Notes: generated by a model not told the origin, from the letters alone. Numbered from the stretch's first letter, positions 24,888 to 35,752 are shown. The stretch is DNA of 64,000 nt from Furfurilactobacillus rossiae DSM 15814 (GCF_000428925.1 NZ_AUAW01000001.1:1-64000); one strand, 5' to 3'. Numbers and translations: made by a program.

Positions 24888-27308
24888 ATGCCATACGATC
24901 ATACAAAAATTGAAAAAAAGTGGCAAAAATTTTGGTCAAAGAACGATACGTTTAAAACGCCAGACTTTTCCGATAAGCCAAAATATTACGCATTAGATAT
25001 GTTCCCTTATCCATCCGGTCAGGGACTGCATGTTGGTCATCCAGAAGGTTACACTGCAACGGATGCCATGAGCCGGATGAAGCGGATGCAGGGATACAAT
25101 GTGTTACATCCAATGGGTTGGGATGCTTTTGGACTGCCAGCGGAACAGTATGCACTGAAAACCGGTCATAATCCAAAAGGCTTTACTGACCAAAATATCG
25201 ACGTCTTCCGTAAGCAGGTTAAATCGCTGGGCTTTTCTTATGACTGGGATCGCGAAGTCAACACGACAGATCCTTCGTACTACAAGTGGACACAGTGGAT
25301 TTTTGAACAGCTGTACAAACGTGGTTTAGCCTACGAAGACGAAATCATGGTTAACTGGGCCCCTGACTTTATGGGTGGCACTGTTGTTGCCAATGAGGAA
25401 GTCGTTGATGGTAAAACAGAACGTGGTGGTTACCCCGTTTACCGTGTCCCAATGCGGCAGTGGGTGTTGAAGATTACAGCTTACGCTGACCGCTTGCTGG
25501 ATGACCTAGATGATCTTGACTGGCCTGAAAGCATCAAAGAGCAACAGCGAAATTGGATCGGTCGTTCAGAAGGTGCCAGCGTTCAGTTTGCTGTTGACGG
25601 TCACGAAGGCACGAAGATCGAAGTGTTTACTACCCGTCCTGATACGATGTTTGGTGTTTCTTACCTTGTGCTGGCACCGGAATACGACCTTGTTGATCAG
25701 ATTACAACGCCTGACCAAAAAGCAGCCGTTGATGCTTATCGCAAGCAAATCGAGTCCAAGTCAGATTTGGAACGGACGGATTTGAACAAAGATAAAACTG
25801 GTGTCTTCACCGGCGCTTACGGGATTAACCCAGTTAACGGTGAACAGGTACCAATTTGGATTGCTGACTACGTGTTGGCTTCATATGGTACTGGTGCCGT
25901 AATGGCTGTGCCAGCGCATGACCCACGTGACTATGAGTTTGCTACCAAATTCAGTTTGCCGATCAAACCTGTTATTGAAGGTGGCGACTTGGATAAGGAA
26001 GCCTTTACTGGCGATGGTACACACATCAACTCTGGTTTTTTGAACGGGATGGATAAGAAAACGGCCATCTCAGCAGCGATTGACTGGCTAACTGAGCATG
26101 ATGCCGGTGCCAAAAAGGTCAACTACCGTTTGCGGGATTGGATTTTCAGTCGCCAACGTTACTGGGGTGAACCAATTCCAGTGATTCACTGGGATGATGG
26201 TGAAACAACCTTAGTTCCAGAAGATCAGTTACCACTAACACTGCCTGACACGGACCAGCTGGAACCATCTGGAACTGGTGAAAGTCCACTTGCTAACATT
26301 GACGATTGGGTCAACGTTACGGATGAAAATGGCCGGCATGGTAAACGTGACACGAACACGATGCCACAGTGGGCCGGTTCATCATGGTATTTCTTGCGTT
26401 ATATCGATCCACATAATGACAAGGCTTTGGCAGACCCTGAAAAATTGAAGTACTGGTTGCCTGTTGATTTGTACATCGGCGGTGCGGAACATGCCGTGCT
26501 TCACTTGCTGTATGCCCGTTTCTGGCACAAGGTTCTTTATGATCTCGGTGTTGTGCCAACAAAGGAACCATTCCATAAGTTGGTTAACCAGGGGATGATT
26601 CTTGGTGACAATCACGAAAAAATGTCGAAATCTAAAGGGAACGTTATTAATCCTGATGAAATCGTTGAAAAATACGGTGCTGATACGCTTCGTTTGTACG
26701 AAATGTTCATGGGACCTTTGGAAGAATCCAAGCCATGGAGTGAAGACGGCATCAATGGTTCATACAAGTGGATTCAACGCGTTTGGCGTTTGCTGATTGA
26801 TGAAAACAATCATCTGCGTGATCGTGTAACAACGATCAATGATGGCAAACTGGACAAGGTGTACAACGAAACGGTCAAGAAGGTCACGGAAGACTACAGC
26901 CGGATGCACTTTAACACAGCCATTTCTCAAATGATGGTCTTTGTTAATGAAGCCCACAAGGTTGATGATCTACCAGTTGAGTACATGGAAGGCTTCATCA
27001 AGATGTTGTCGCCATTGGTTCCTCACGTTGCTGAAGAATTGTGGAGCTACTTCCATGAATCTGACACCATCAGTTACCAGCCTTGGCCAACTTATGATGC
27101 TAGCAAACTAGTAGAGGCCACGATTGAAGTGGTTCTGCAGGTTAATGGTAAAGTTAAGAGTCATGCCACAGTTGATAAAGATATCAGCAAGGATGATTTG
27201 GAAAAGATCGCGATGGCTGACGAGCACATGCAAAAGGCCATTGATGGCAAAACGGTTCGTAAAACGATCGTTGTGCCAGGCAAGTTGGTTAACGTGGTTG
27301 CTAATTAG
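24888..27308 (+). CDS. leuS: Leucyl-tRNA synthetase
   Basis: 806 residues, normal for bacterial LeuRS. It charges tRNA-Leu with leucine. The class I signatures are HVGH at residues 48-51 and KMSKS near residue 577. The editing domain (CP1) occupies about residues 220-400 with the TRPDTMFG threonine-rich segment. Start ATG follows GGGAGGG. Controlled by the upstream Leu T-box and ended by its own terminator. Confidence 0.97.
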   Translation: MPYDHTKIEKKWQKFWSKNDTFKTPDFSDKPKYYALDMFPYPSGQGLHVGHPEGYTATDAMSRMKRMQGYNVLHPMGWDAFGLPAEQYALKTGHNPKGFTDQNIDVFRKQVKSLGFSYDWDREVNTTDPSYYKWTQWIFEQLYKRGLAYEDEIMVNWAPDFMGGTVVANEEVVDGKTERGGYPVYRVPMRQWVLKITAYADRLLDDLDDLDWPESIKEQQRNWIGRSEGASVQFAVDGHEGTKIEVFTTRPDTMFGVSYLVLAPEYDLVDQITTPDQKAAVDAYRKQIESKSDLERTDLNKDKTGVFTGAYGINPVNGEQVPIWIADYVLASYGTGAVMAVPAHDPRDYEFATKFSLPIKPVIEGGDLDKEAFTGDGTHINSGFLNGMDKKTAISAAIDWLTEHDAGAKKVNYRLRDWIFSRQRYWGEPIPVIHWDDGETTLVPEDQLPLTLPDTDQLEPSGTGESPLANIDDWVNVTDENGRHGKRDTNTMPQWAGSSWYFLRYIDPHNDKALADPEKLKYWLPVDLYIGGAEHAVLHLLYARFWHKVLYDLGVVPTKEPFHKLVNQGMILGDNHEKMSKSKGNVINPDEIVEKYGADTLRLYEMFMGPLEESKPWSEDGINGSYKWIQRVWRLLIDENNHLRDRVTTINDGKLDKVYNETVKKVTEDYSRMHFNTAISQMMVFVNEAHKVDDLPVEYMEGFIKMLSPLVPHVAEELWSYFHESDTISYQPWPTYDASKLVEATIEVVLQVNGKVKSHATVDKDISKDDLEKIAMADEHMQKAIDGKTVRKTIVVPGKLVNVVAN

Positions 27309-27329
27309 CGTCGTTTTAATGTAAATAAT

Positions 27330-27380
27330 GTGTCACTAATTGTTTTTTGGTGTTAAGCCAACAATTAGTGACATTTTTTG
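27330..27380 (+). terminator. Terminator of leuS
   Basis: GTGTCACTAATTGTT pairs with AACAATTAGTGACA followed by TTTTTTG. Confidence 0.9.
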
Positions 27381-27410
27381 TTGAATTAGATGCGACAATC
27401 TCGGTATAAT
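27381..27410 (+). promoter_or_regulatory. Promoter upstream of the flippase gene
   Basis: TTGAAT and TATAAT with 18 nt spacing. It would give an untranslated leader of about 260 nt before the flippase start; 27411-27678 holds no ORF or recognised riboswitch. Confidence 0.6.
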
Positions 27411-27678
27411 CAATGGTATTACTGCGTTTTACGTGGCTTTAGTGTTGGCCTCGAAGTAACAAGTATCAGGCAATTCAGTTACTGAGTGGCACTAGTCAAT
27501 AGTATGTCGGCATGTTAGGTTTTCAATTTTCGACCATTAACTAAGGTTCATTAAAGCTTGGTTTAATAATGGCATTTAAGGTGTTTGAAACTGCTACAAC
27601 GCGGTACACTAATAGTTTAAGAAAACAATTTACGCATGTTGGAAACTATCCAAATCGAAAAAAGAATTGAGAGTTTTT

Positions 27679-29940
27679 ATGTCAAAGGAAGATCCACAAA
27701 ACGAAAATAGTCAGGCAATTCCGACCAGAAAGCAGTATCGGCGGCGCCAACGTCGTGAAGCATTACTAAGCAAACTGCATTTGCAGGGGGGCCAATCGGA
27801 AGCTTCTTCAATGGCCGATTCAACAGCAACAGTTAGCCCTCAGAATGAATCAGTTACTGCATCCACGAGTCACATTTCCGATAGTGATATGGTTGCTGAT
27901 TCGACTGCTGCAGTATCGAATCTTACACAGTTGAAGTCGAGCGCACAGGACAAACATGTTGCTGACAGTGCTCAATCTGAAATTGTTGAAGAAAACACAA
28001 GTGCAACATCTGATGTGAAAGCCGAACTGCAATCACAGGCTCAATCAGAGACTGAACTCGAACGTGAGGTTGAGAAAGAAGAAAAGCCACTTCACTTAGT
28101 TTCGAGTCGTTGGACGGCTTATCCTGATTCATCAGCAGAGTCGGCGATGGCTAATACTGATGAGGATACGCGTAATGCTGAGGGTTCCCAAGCGGTTCCT
28201 TTAGAACGGACCATTCCTGTTGTCCATGAAGAAACAACATCTGCTCAAACGAAAGACGATAGTAGCGACAGCGAAGATCTCGGTGAGATTGTTGAACGCC
28301 CGGGATTTGAATCGGGAGCCGTATCTGACCAAGAGCAGATTCTGCGTGGTACAGGATGGATGACGGCAGCCAGCATCACATCGCGAGTATTAGGCGCGCT
28401 GTACATTATTCCGTGGGTTGCTTGGTTTGGCACATTTTACAATCAGGCCAACGCGCTGTTTTCAAAGGGATATAACGTATACTCCATTGTCTTAATGATT
28501 TCTACTGCTGGGATTCCAGCAGCCATTTCTAAGTTGATTGCCCACTATAATGCTTTGAATGAGTATGGGGTCGGCTACCGTTTGTTCAAACGAGGCTTAT
28601 TACTATCACTGGTTACGGGATTAGTGGCTGCTGCGTTGCTGTGGTTTATGGCACCAACGCAATCACTAACTACTGGTGATCCAAACGTCATCCCAGTATT
28701 ACGGTCATTGACCCTTGCGGTGTTTGTTTTCCCAACATTATCGATGATGCGGGGGATGTTCCAGGGATATCACATGATGGCACCGAGCGCGATTTCTCAG
28801 TTTGTGGAACAAGTCGTACGAGTCATTTATATGTTATTAACGGCCTATCTGATTATGCAGGTTGGGTCGGCACCAGCACACAATTGGCCACGTGCTGTTG
28901 TCCAGTCGACATTTGCGGCAGGGCTGGGGGCTGTTGCTGGTATTGCCGTATTAATTTATGAAATGTGGCGTCATCGTCAGTATTTCCGTAATAAGATTGA
29001 AAACGCCAAGGGCGGCTTGGTCATTACAACTGGTCAACTGCTAAAACAGATTATCTGGCAGGCAATTCCGTTTACCATTGTGCCAAGTGCCATTGCTATT
29101 TATCAGTTATTCGATCAGGTCACGTTCTTTAGAATCATGCACGTGACTTCAAACTTAAGCTATGCCGTTCAAAACACGCTGTATGCTTACTTTGATTTCA
29201 ATGCCAACAAAATCATTATGATTACAGTATCGTTAGCCTCCGCGTTAGCGGCCACTGCAATCCCGATGTTAACTGAAGCGCATACGCTAAAGGATAGTGC
29301 TTCGACTAGTCGGCAGATCAACTTTACGTTAGAACTATTCAGCTTCATCATGATTCCATCTGCCTTGGGGATGGCTGCTATTTCTGTGCCACTCTACACA
29401 TTCTTTTACCATTACTCACTGGCCGGCTCATTAATTCTTGAATTTTCATCGTATTTATCTGTTTTGTTTGGTTTATTTACAGTGTTGTCGACAATTATGC
29501 AAGGCGTTGATCAAAATAAGGCAGTTATCTGGTATATGGTGGTTGGTTTGATTGTCAAAATGGTACTTCAATTTCCAATGGTGGCATTGGCACAACCATT
29601 AGGACCGTTGGCTGCAACGTTGATTGGTTTCACTGTTTCCAGTGTACTAATCTTACGTAATTTGAACCGGCATTTTGATATCGACTGGGATGGTCTTTTA
29701 CATCGACTCAATCAAATTATTGTGTTCTCGTTAGTTACGTATATTGTGGCCCGATTATCTGTTTGGGGTATCGATCACGTTATGAACACGCAGTTCAAAG
29801 TAACGGCGTTCATTGAATTGTTGATTTCTGTGGTTCTCGGCGGTGGTGCATATGCTTACCTTAGTTTGCGGTTCAGACTGGCAGACAAGATGCTTGGTAA
29901 CCGGGTGGAACGGATTCGCACGCGCTTTCACATTAAATAA
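27679..29940 (+). CDS. MOP-superfamily lipid flippase (MurJ/YtgP-like) with long disordered N-terminus
   Basis: 753 residues; ATG at 27679 preferred over an in-frame TTG four codons earlier. After a basic start (KQYRRRQRREALLSK) residues 30-215 are low-complexity, Ser/Thr/Glu/Gln-rich and acidic, with no predicted fold. The rest has about 14 transmembrane helices starting GTGWMTAASITSRVLGALY, typical of the SpoVB/YtgP/MurJ group that flips lipid-linked wall precursors outward. Usual YtgP proteins are about 530-550 residues, so the tail is an addition. Such cytoplasmic tails can be docking or phosphorylation sites, which is inference. Followed 23 nt later by the pseudouridine synthase gene. 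Confidence 0.85.
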   Translation: MSKEDPQNENSQAIPTRKQYRRRQRREALLSKLHLQGGQSEASSMADSTATVSPQNESVTASTSHISDSDMVADSTAAVSNLTQLKSSAQDKHVADSAQSEIVEENTSATSDVKAELQSQAQSETELEREVEKEEKPLHLVSSRWTAYPDSSAESAMANTDEDTRNAEGSQAVPLERTIPVVHEETTSAQTKDDSSDSEDLGEIVERPGFESGAVSDQEQILRGTGWMTAASITSRVLGALYIIPWVAWFGTFYNQANALFSKGYNVYSIVLMISTAGIPAAISKLIAHYNALNEYGVGYRLFKRGLLLSLVTGLVAAALLWFMAPTQSLTTGDPNVIPVLRSLTLAVFVFPTLSMMRGMFQGYHMMAPSAISQFVEQVVRVIYMLLTAYLIMQVGSAPAHNWPRAVVQSTFAAGLGAVAGIAVLIYEMWRHRQYFRNKIENAKGGLVITTGQLLKQIIWQAIPFTIVPSAIAIYQLFDQVTFFRIMHVTSNLSYAVQNTLYAYFDFNANKIIMITVSLASALAATAIPMLTEAHTLKDSASTSRQINFTLELFSFIMIPSALGMAAISVPLYTFFYHYSLAGSLILEFSSYLSVLFGLFTVLSTIMQGVDQNKAVIWYMVVGLIVKMVLQFPMVALAQPLGPLAATLIGFTVSSVLILRNLNRHFDIDWDGLLHRLNQIIVFSLVTYIVARLSVWGIDHVMNTQFKVTAFIELLISVVLGGGAYAYLSLRFRLADKMLGNRVERIRTRFHIK

Positions 29941-29963
29941 TTGATAGTTTCGGAGGTAACATT

Positions 29964-30713
29964 GTGTCCAAAGGCATTCGCTTAGATAAATACTTGAAAG
30001 AAATGCGGGTGGCAACGCGTAGTGAAGCGCACATGCTTATCCGTGATGGACACGTTGAGGTTAATGGCAATGTTGCTAAACAAGCACGTCAATCGATTGA
30101 TCCGAATCATGATACTGTTTTAGTCGGTGGTCAACGTGTTGTCTACCAACGTTATTTTTACTTTTTGTTGAATAAACCTGTCGCAGTGGTGACGGCAACT
30201 ACAGATAAGGCAGCACAAACAGTCATGGATCTCTTTAATAAAGCTGACTATCGTGATGATTTGTTCCCGGTCGGACGTTTGGATAAAGATACAACTGGGG
30301 CATTGCTGATTACGAATAATGGTGAGTTAGGGCATCGGTTGACCAATCCTAAACATCACGTGACGAAAGTTTATCAGGCCATTGTGACTGGAACGCTGAC
30401 TGAAGATGATGTTGCCCAAGTTGCAGCAGGCGTTATGTTAAAAGACGGTACAGTGCTGAAACCGGCTGATATGAAATTGGGCGCATATGACTCAGTATTG
30501 GATCAAACAACGATTCAGCTTACCTTGACAGAAGGTAAGTACCATCAGGTCAAACGGATGATTGGTAGCTTTGGACAACGGGTCGTGCGGCTGGAACGCT
30601 TATCATTTGGGCCGCTTAAACTGTCCACTGGCTTGTTGCCAGGTCATTATCGGGCACTATCAGAGGATGAAGTTAACGCGCTTAAGGCAGCGGCTGACCT
30701 CACTCAGGATTAA
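29964..30713 (+). CDS. 16S rRNA pseudouridine synthase, RsuA family
   Basis: 249 residues starting with GTG behind GGAGG. An S4 RNA-binding domain fills residues 1-60 (IRLDKYLKEMRVATRSEA). The catalytic domain has GRLDKDTTGALLITNNGE near residue 105 with the essential Asp, and KYHQVKRMIGSFG near residue 190. RsuA-type enzymes make pseudouridine in small-subunit rRNA; RluB-type activity on 23S cannot be excluded. Cotranscribed with the flippase. Confidence 0.88.
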   Translation: MSKGIRLDKYLKEMRVATRSEAHMLIRDGHVEVNGNVAKQARQSIDPNHDTVLVGGQRVVYQRYFYFLLNKPVAVVTATTDKAAQTVMDLFNKADYRDDLFPVGRLDKDTTGALLITNNGELGHRLTNPKHHVTKVYQAIVTGTLTEDDVAQVAAGVMLKDGTVLKPADMKLGAYDSVLDQTTIQLTLTEGKYHQVKRMIGSFGQRVVRLERLSFGPLKLSTGLLPGHYRALSEDEVNALKAAADLTQD

Positions 30714-30719
30714 ATCAAT

Positions 30720-30779
30720 AAAAATGAGCATCACTTTGGCCTGTCAAGAATTGGCGGTTGAGTGATGCTCATTTTTTAT
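30720..30779. terminator. Bidirectional terminator
   Basis: AAAATGAGCATCACT pairs with AGTGATGCTCATTTTTT between two converging genes. Confidence 0.88.
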
Positions 30780-31624
30780 ATTTTAGTAGATTGGGGTAAC
30801 GAGTATTGTTTCATATACCAAGGAATTTCTTCGCTGATTTGTGTCGGTAGAACAACGTAGGCATTGTGCGCCAAGTCGTCAGCAATCTGGCTGTGAATAT
30901 AAACGGCTGACAAGACGGCGTTGAGTTGGTCAGCAAATTGAGCGGTAAAGCCACCGACCATGCCAGCCAGAGTGTCACCCATCCCACCAGTGGCCATTGC
31001 AGGCGTGCCACCAGGATTCTCAAAAATTTGTTGGCCAGCGTAGACTTGAGTATGATGTTTTTTAAGGACAACAATGCCACCAAGTTTTGCGACAGCTTGT
31101 TGATTATTGTCTGGGGTTTGATCCTTGATTGTGATACCGGATAACCGTTGCCATTCCATTTCGTGAGGTGTGAACACAAGTTTAGCATTTGGCAATGGCA
31201 GATCGTGTTTGGCCACTAAATCGATGGCAGAACCGTCAATTGTGAGTGATTGTTGTGGTTGAACGGTCGCAAACACGCGTCTAAGGGCAGTTAACCCCGC
31301 TTCATCTGAACCGAGTCCAGGGCCGATAACGATACTGTTGGCGCTACTAATCAATTCGGTTAGGGTTGTCTCATCGTGAAAATCGGTCACCATTGCTTCC
31401 GGCATCCGGGCGTGTAACGCTGTGATATTAACGGGATCGGTCAGTGTTGTGGTCAAGCCAGCGCCGGAATAGATGCCAGCAGTTGTTGCCATGATGATGG
31501 CGCCGCCAAATTGAGCATTACCGCCGACTAAAGTTAACCTGCCGTATGTGCCCTTATGGCTATTTTCAGGACGTGGCTGAATTGTTTGACGTAAAATTGT
31601 TTCTGTTATTGGTTGAATGGACAT
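30776..31624 (-). CDS. nnrD: ADP-dependent (S)-NAD(P)H-hydrate dehydratase
   Basis: 282 residues; start at 31624 with AAGGAGG upstream. It repairs hydrated NAD(P)H using ADP. Ribokinase-like fold signatures: HKGTYGRLTLVGGN near residue 20, GPGLGSD near 105 and GTPAMATGGMGDTLAGM near 220 with the catalytic GMGD. The epimerase half found fused in some bacteria is absent. Confidence 0.9.
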   Translation of the reverse strand: MSIQPITETILRQTIQPRPENSHKGTYGRLTLVGGNAQFGGAIIMATTAGIYSGAGLTTTLTDPVNITALHARMPEAMVTDFHDETTLTELISSANSIVIGPGLGSDEAGLTALRRVFATVQPQQSLTIDGSAIDLVAKHDLPLPNAKLVFTPHEMEWQRLSGITIKDQTPDNNQQAVAKLGGIVVLKKHHTQVYAGQQIFENPGGTPAMATGGMGDTLAGMVGGFTAQFADQLNAVLSAVYIHSQIADDLAHNAYVVLPTQISEEIPWYMKQYSLPQSTKI

Positions 31625-31763
31625 AAGCAACCTCCTTGGTCCGCTTTCATAAAGTATAGCATGTCCTGACAAAACAGCGGGCTAAAACAGAAGCCGTAAG
31701 AGGGTGGATATGCTAGACTATAACTAGTGCTTCAACCTTAATGAAGAAACGGAGAGACGATGC

Positions 31764-33179
31764 ATGACTGATTGGAAAGCAGAAGTTGATAAACGAAAAG
31801 CGGATCTAATGACGGATCTGCAAACGATGTTGGAGGTGCCCAGTGTTCGTGATGACAGCAAAGCCACCGATGATGCACCTTTAGGCCCTGGTCCTAAGGC
31901 CGGCTTGGAAACATTCTTGGGCATTGCTAAACGTGACGGCTTCCGCGTTAAGAATATTGATAACGTTGTTGGTTACGTTGAACTTGGTGATCCTGATGCA
32001 AAAGAAACATTGGCCGTTTTGGCACACGTGGACGAAATGCCCGCTGGAACAGGTTGGGATACCGATCCATTTACACCAACCATAAAAGATGGTAAGTTGT
32101 TCGCCCGTGGTGCGTCTGACGATAAGGGACCTGGGATGGCCGCTTACTATGGTCTGAAGATTGTTTCTGAATTAGGTTTGCCACTCAAACGTAAAATCCG
32201 TTTCATTGTCGGCACAGACGAAGAATCAGATTGGACGGGGATGACCCGTTACTTTGAAGTTGAACCAGCGCCAACACTTGGTTTTTCTCCTGATGCAGAA
32301 TTCCCAATTATCAACGGTGAAAAAGGCAACATCACGCTGAAAGCTAGTTTTGAGGGCGAGCAAAATGCGGATACAGTTAACACGTTGGTTTCGTTTGCCT
32401 CTGGTGAACGTGATAACATGGTGCCTGCTGAAGCTGATGCTGTTGTGACTAGCAGTGACAATGAAGCATTTGTTGCTGCTTTCACTGCCTTTTTGGATAA
32501 AGCACCAGTTACCGGTGAAGTCACCACTGATGGCAATGGCATTCATTTACATGTTGATGGGAAAGCCTCACATGGCGCATGGCCTGAAAACGGAATCAAT
32601 GCTGGAACTTATCTAGGCGCCTTCTTAGCGACGCAAACATTTGATGGTGCGGCAGCTAACTTCGTTCAATTTATTGCAGATGATGTTCACGACGACACTG
32701 TTGGCGCTCATTTAGGCGTTAAGATTACTGATGACGTGATGGGTGCGTTATCGATGAATATTGGGATTATGAACTTTAAGGATAATCATGGTGAAGTAAC
32801 CTTGAACTTCCGTTATCCAAAGAACACGTCTGCAGAAGAAATCACAGCTGCTGTTGTCAAAGGTGCCGAAATGCATCATGGAACAGCGGTTGCCGGACGC
32901 GCGATGGAACCACATTACGTTTCTCCAGAAGATCCCATTGTAAAGACGTTGCTCAATGTTTACCATGATCAAACCGGTTTGCCAGCTAAAGAAGAAGTTG
33001 TGGGCGGCGGTACTTATGGTCGTTTGATGAAACGTGGGGTTGCATTTGGGGCAATGTTCCCTGGCGTTCAAGACACGATGCATCAGCCAAACGAATTTAT
33101 TCCAGTTGATGATATCTATCGTGCTTCAGCGATTTACGCGCAATCAATTGCTGAATTGGCCGCCCAAACGGATGACTAG
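31764..33179 (+). CDS. pepV: Dipeptidase PepV (M20 metallopeptidase)
   Basis: 471 residues, the standard PepV length. It cleaves dipeptides inside the cell and is a hallmark peptidase of lactic acid bacteria. Metal-site segments are AHVDEMPAGTGW near residue 88 (His-x-Asp), GASDDKGP near 118 (bridging Asp), GTDEESDW near 152 (catalytic Glu pair) and MHQPNEF near 438 (final His). A lid domain with KASHGAWPENG lies between. ATG follows GGAGAG. Confidence 0.95.
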   Translation: MTDWKAEVDKRKADLMTDLQTMLEVPSVRDDSKATDDAPLGPGPKAGLETFLGIAKRDGFRVKNIDNVVGYVELGDPDAKETLAVLAHVDEMPAGTGWDTDPFTPTIKDGKLFARGASDDKGPGMAAYYGLKIVSELGLPLKRKIRFIVGTDEESDWTGMTRYFEVEPAPTLGFSPDAEFPIINGEKGNITLKASFEGEQNADTVNTLVSFASGERDNMVPAEADAVVTSSDNEAFVAAFTAFLDKAPVTGEVTTDGNGIHLHVDGKASHGAWPENGINAGTYLGAFLATQTFDGAAANFVQFIADDVHDDTVGAHLGVKITDDVMGALSMNIGIMNFKDNHGEVTLNFRYPKNTSAEEITAAVVKGAEMHHGTAVAGRAMEPHYVSPEDPIVKTLLNVYHDQTGLPAKEEVVGGGTYGRLMKRGVAFGAMFPGVQDTMHQPNEFIPVDDIYRASAIYAQSIAELAAQTDD

Positions 33180-33206
33180 TTAGCGTTTCGCACAACATAA
33201 GTAATA

Positions 33207-33252
33207 AAAATACCGACCAGAAAGTTGAAATCTTTCTTGGTCGGTATTTTGG
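33207..33252. terminator. Bidirectional terminator after pepV
   Basis: AAAATACCGACCAGAAAG pairs with CTTTCTTGGTCGGTATTTT, shared with the converging kinase gene. Confidence 0.88.
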
Positions 33253-33253
33253 T

Positions 33254-33889
33254 TTAGTTGCGGATACTCTTCAAATGTTCATCGATTTCGCCAAGAACTT
33301 CAGTGACATTTTTAGGATCTTCAAGATTGTATTTTTGTAAGTCAACTTTCATTTTTGGAGAGGCGTCGTAATCGCGATACCATTCCTTGTAAGCTGACCA
33401 CATTTTATAGTAGTAGTCACGCAGGGCAGGGTCATTGTCGAATTGTTCGTAATCACGGCCACGTTTTTTAATTCGGTACAGGATGGTCTCAAAATCGGTT
33501 TCTGAGTAGACCATCAAATCAGGCGCTTTTTTAGGCAATTCCTGAAGTTCATTCATCATGTTGTCTAAAAGGTTGAGGTACACTTCGAGTTCAGTATCTG
33601 AAATGTTACCTTCCTTGTTATTTTCTTTGGTGAACAAGGCATCTTCATAAATCGAGCGATCTAGCACATTGTTATCATCTGCCAATGCTTTCTTGATCAT
33701 TGAAAAACGTTTGTTCAAAAAGAAAATTTGTAATAGGAACCCGTATTGTTTAGGATCCTTGTAGTAAAGCGGCAACACTGGGTTGTTACCAACGGGTTCA
33801 AAGAACGCCTTGGTATGTAAGTGGTCTGCAATTAAGCCTGTAAGAGTTGTTTTACCAACCCCAATCATTCCTGCGGTAATTATCACCAT
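33254..33889 (-). CDS. Deoxynucleoside kinase (dAdo/dGuo/dCyd type)
   Basis: 211 residues; start at 33889 with AGGAGA 6 nt upstream. It phosphorylates deoxynucleosides in the salvage path for DNA precursors. P-loop GMIGVGKTT at residues 7-15, the substrate-site segment FFEPVGNNP near residue 29, and the DRS motif (LDRSIYEDALF) near residue 76. Exact base preference is not readable. Monocistronic. Confidence 0.9.
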   Translation of the reverse strand: MVIITAGMIGVGKTTLTGLIADHLHTKAFFEPVGNNPVLPLYYKDPKQYGFLLQIFFLNKRFSMIKKALADDNNVLDRSIYEDALFTKENNKEGNISDTELEVYLNLLDNMMNELQELPKKAPDLMVYSETDFETILYRIKKRGRDYEQFDNDPALRDYYYKMWSAYKEWYRDYDASPKMKVDLQKYNLEDPKNVTEVLGEIDEHLKSIRN

Positions 33890-33992
33890 GGATATCTCCT
33901 CGCTCAAGTTTTTTAGCGCTACAACATATGGTACAACATTTTGGCTTGTCATACTGCATCTATTGCAAACAACTTAGTCAATTGTAACCATC

Positions 33993-34024
33993 AAAAAGCG
34001 CCGAGCTGTGAACTCGACGCCATA
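33993..34024 (-). terminator. Terminator of mscL
   Basis: On the minus strand GGCGTCGAG and CTCGGCGC form a stem with one mismatch, followed by TTTTTG. Confidence 0.75.
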
Positions 34025-34031
34025 AAAAAAA

Positions 34032-34421
34032 TTAGGCTTGCGGTCCTTCGTCATGATTGTTGGATGCTTTAAGCTCATCACGAATTTCCATCAGTAGGTG
34101 TTCAGTTTTGGTTTCTTTCGGTGTAACTTCCTTCCTTGGCATGATCTTATTAATTGCTTTAACCAATAAGAACACGACAAACGCGGTGATTAAGAAGGAA
34201 ATAACCGAATTAATGAAACTGCCATACTTGAACTTGGCGGAGCCAACCGTGTAGGCCATTTTTGAAAAATCGATGCCGCCAATGAAAATTCCGATCAACG
34301 GATTGATTAAGGTGCTAACCAGTGATTTAACAATCGCTGTAAAAGCAGATCCGATAATGACCCCAACAGCTAAATCAATCACGTTTCCACGCGTGATAAA
34401 TGCCTTAAACTCTTTCCACAT
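34032..34421 (-). CDS. mscL: Large-conductance mechanosensitive channel
   Basis: 129 residues, classic MscL. A pentameric channel that opens under membrane tension to release solutes on osmotic downshock. N-terminal amphipathic helix and TM1 ([20 protein letters not shown]), periplasmic loop, TM2 ([17 protein letters not shown]), then a charged C-terminal helix. ATG behind GGAGGAAG. Confidence 0.96.
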   Translation of the reverse strand: MWKEFKAFITRGNVIDLAVGVIIGSAFTAIVKSLVSTLINPLIGIFIGGIDFSKMAYTVGSAKFKYGSFINSVISFLITAFVVFLLVKAINKIMPRKEVTPKETKTEHLLMEIRDELKASNNHDEGPQA

Positions 34422-34551
34422 GTGTCTCTTCCTCCGTATATGTAAATTGCAATAACAAACGCTAATTCATATTTTAGCGAACATTTTGCGTGCATAAAAG
34501 GGGCGTTGCCACATACGATAAAATAAATTTTAGAAAATTAATTGTGTAAAC

Positions 34552-35514
34552 TCAAGCGTTGACGATGTGCTTAGGCTGCTCACCGTGTTCGACTGCAATG
34601 ACGTTTTTTGCCACGATGGTTGCCATAGCATCCCGGGCTTCAACCGTTGCGTTACCAATATGTGGCGTCAAAGTGACATTGTCCAGTTCTTTATAACCCT
34701 CAGCAACCTTAGGTTCATTTTCGTAGACGTCCAGGGCAGCTCCGGCAATTTGGTGTTGTTGTAATGCTTTAAGCAGGGCGGTCTCGTCGATGATGGGACC
34801 CCGAGCAGCGTTAATGAGAACGGCGCTAGGCTTCATTTGCGAAATGGCAGTCGCATCAATAAGGTGATGTGTATTGTCGGTCAATGGTGCATGGATGGTG
34901 ACGACATCCGATTGGCTCAATAATTCTGGCATAGTCACGTAGGTTGCGTTTAAGGCCAGTTCCTGGTCATTCGCCAACGGGTGGCGCTGTGTGTAAATAA
35001 TGTGCATGCCAAATGCATTTAAGCGTGTTGCGACAGCTTGACCAATGCCACCCATCCCGATAATACCAACGGTCTTCTGATTGAGTTCATGGCCAAGGAA
35101 AAAGCGTGGTGCCCAGCCAGAGAAACCCGTTGTTCGCATCAAACGATCACCCTCAGCGACGCGACGTAGGGTGCTTAGAATCAGGGCAACCGTCAATTCT
35201 GCCGTTGAAATGGTGGAGACAACTGGGGTATTGGTGACAGGAATTCGACGCTGTTTTGCCGCCTGAACATCGATGTTGTTGAAACCGGCACCGTAGTTAG
35301 CAATTAATTTTAGTTTGGGAGCCGCCTGGATTAAATCAGCATCGACCATTGTAGACAGCGAGGTAATTAAGTAATCTGCCGTTTCGAGGTTCTTTGCTAG
35401 TGTTTCCCGATCAACGAGTCCTTTGCCGTCATAACTGTCAACGGTTAAACCGGCCTCAGTCAACATTTGCTGGGCCTTGTCAGGAAATTGAGCTGATAAA
35501 TAAACGTTTGCCAT
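34552..35514 (-). CDS. D-2-hydroxyacid dehydrogenase (NAD-dependent)
   Basis: 320 residues. It reduces 2-keto acids to D-2-hydroxy acids. NAD Rossmann motif VGIIGMGGIGQAVA near residue 148; catalytic Arg in NAARGPIIDE (about residue 235), Glu in DVYENEP (about 264) and His in LTPHIGNAT (about 283). Composition fits the glyoxylate/hydroxypyruvate reductase branch more than D-lactate dehydrogenase, but the substrate is not certain. Ends close to mscL but has its own ribosome site. Confidence 0.87.
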   Translation of the reverse strand: MANVYLSAQFPDKAQQMLTEAGLTVDSYDGKGLVDRETLAKNLETADYLITSLSTMVDADLIQAAPKLKLIANYGAGFNNIDVQAAKQRRIPVTNTPVVSTISTAELTVALILSTLRRVAEGDRLMRTTGFSGWAPRFFLGHELNQKTVGIIGMGGIGQAVATRLNAFGMHIIYTQRHPLANDQELALNATYVTMPELLSQSDVVTIHAPLTDNTHHLIDATAISQMKPSAVLINAARGPIIDETALLKALQQHQIAGAALDVYENEPKVAEGYKELDNVTLTPHIGNATVEARDAMATIVAKNVIAVEHGEQPKHIVNA

Positions 35515-35591
35515 GTCATAGACTTCCTTCTATACAAATATAGTGAATCACACCAACTTCATCTTACACCGTTTAGAAATCGTTTACATGA

Positions 35592-35620
35592 TTGTCAAAC
35601 CGCCTTTTTTTCGGTATGGT
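35592..35620 (+). promoter_or_regulatory. Promoter of the HAD phosphatase operon
   Basis: TTGTCA and TATGGT with 17 nt spacing. The leader to the start at 35753 is about 125 nt and contains a hairpin (CGTCAT with ATGAC, about 35649-35667); no known riboswitch fits. Confidence 0.55.
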
Positions 35621-35752
35621 AGTGACAGTAGTAATACTCGCCGCCAACCGTCATTTTAGCTTATGACAGTAGCGGGTGGGTGTACGTTTAAGAAGAGCGA
35701 TGGGGCAGACTTGGCGTATTAAAGTGATGACCTATCTGATGGGAGACATACT

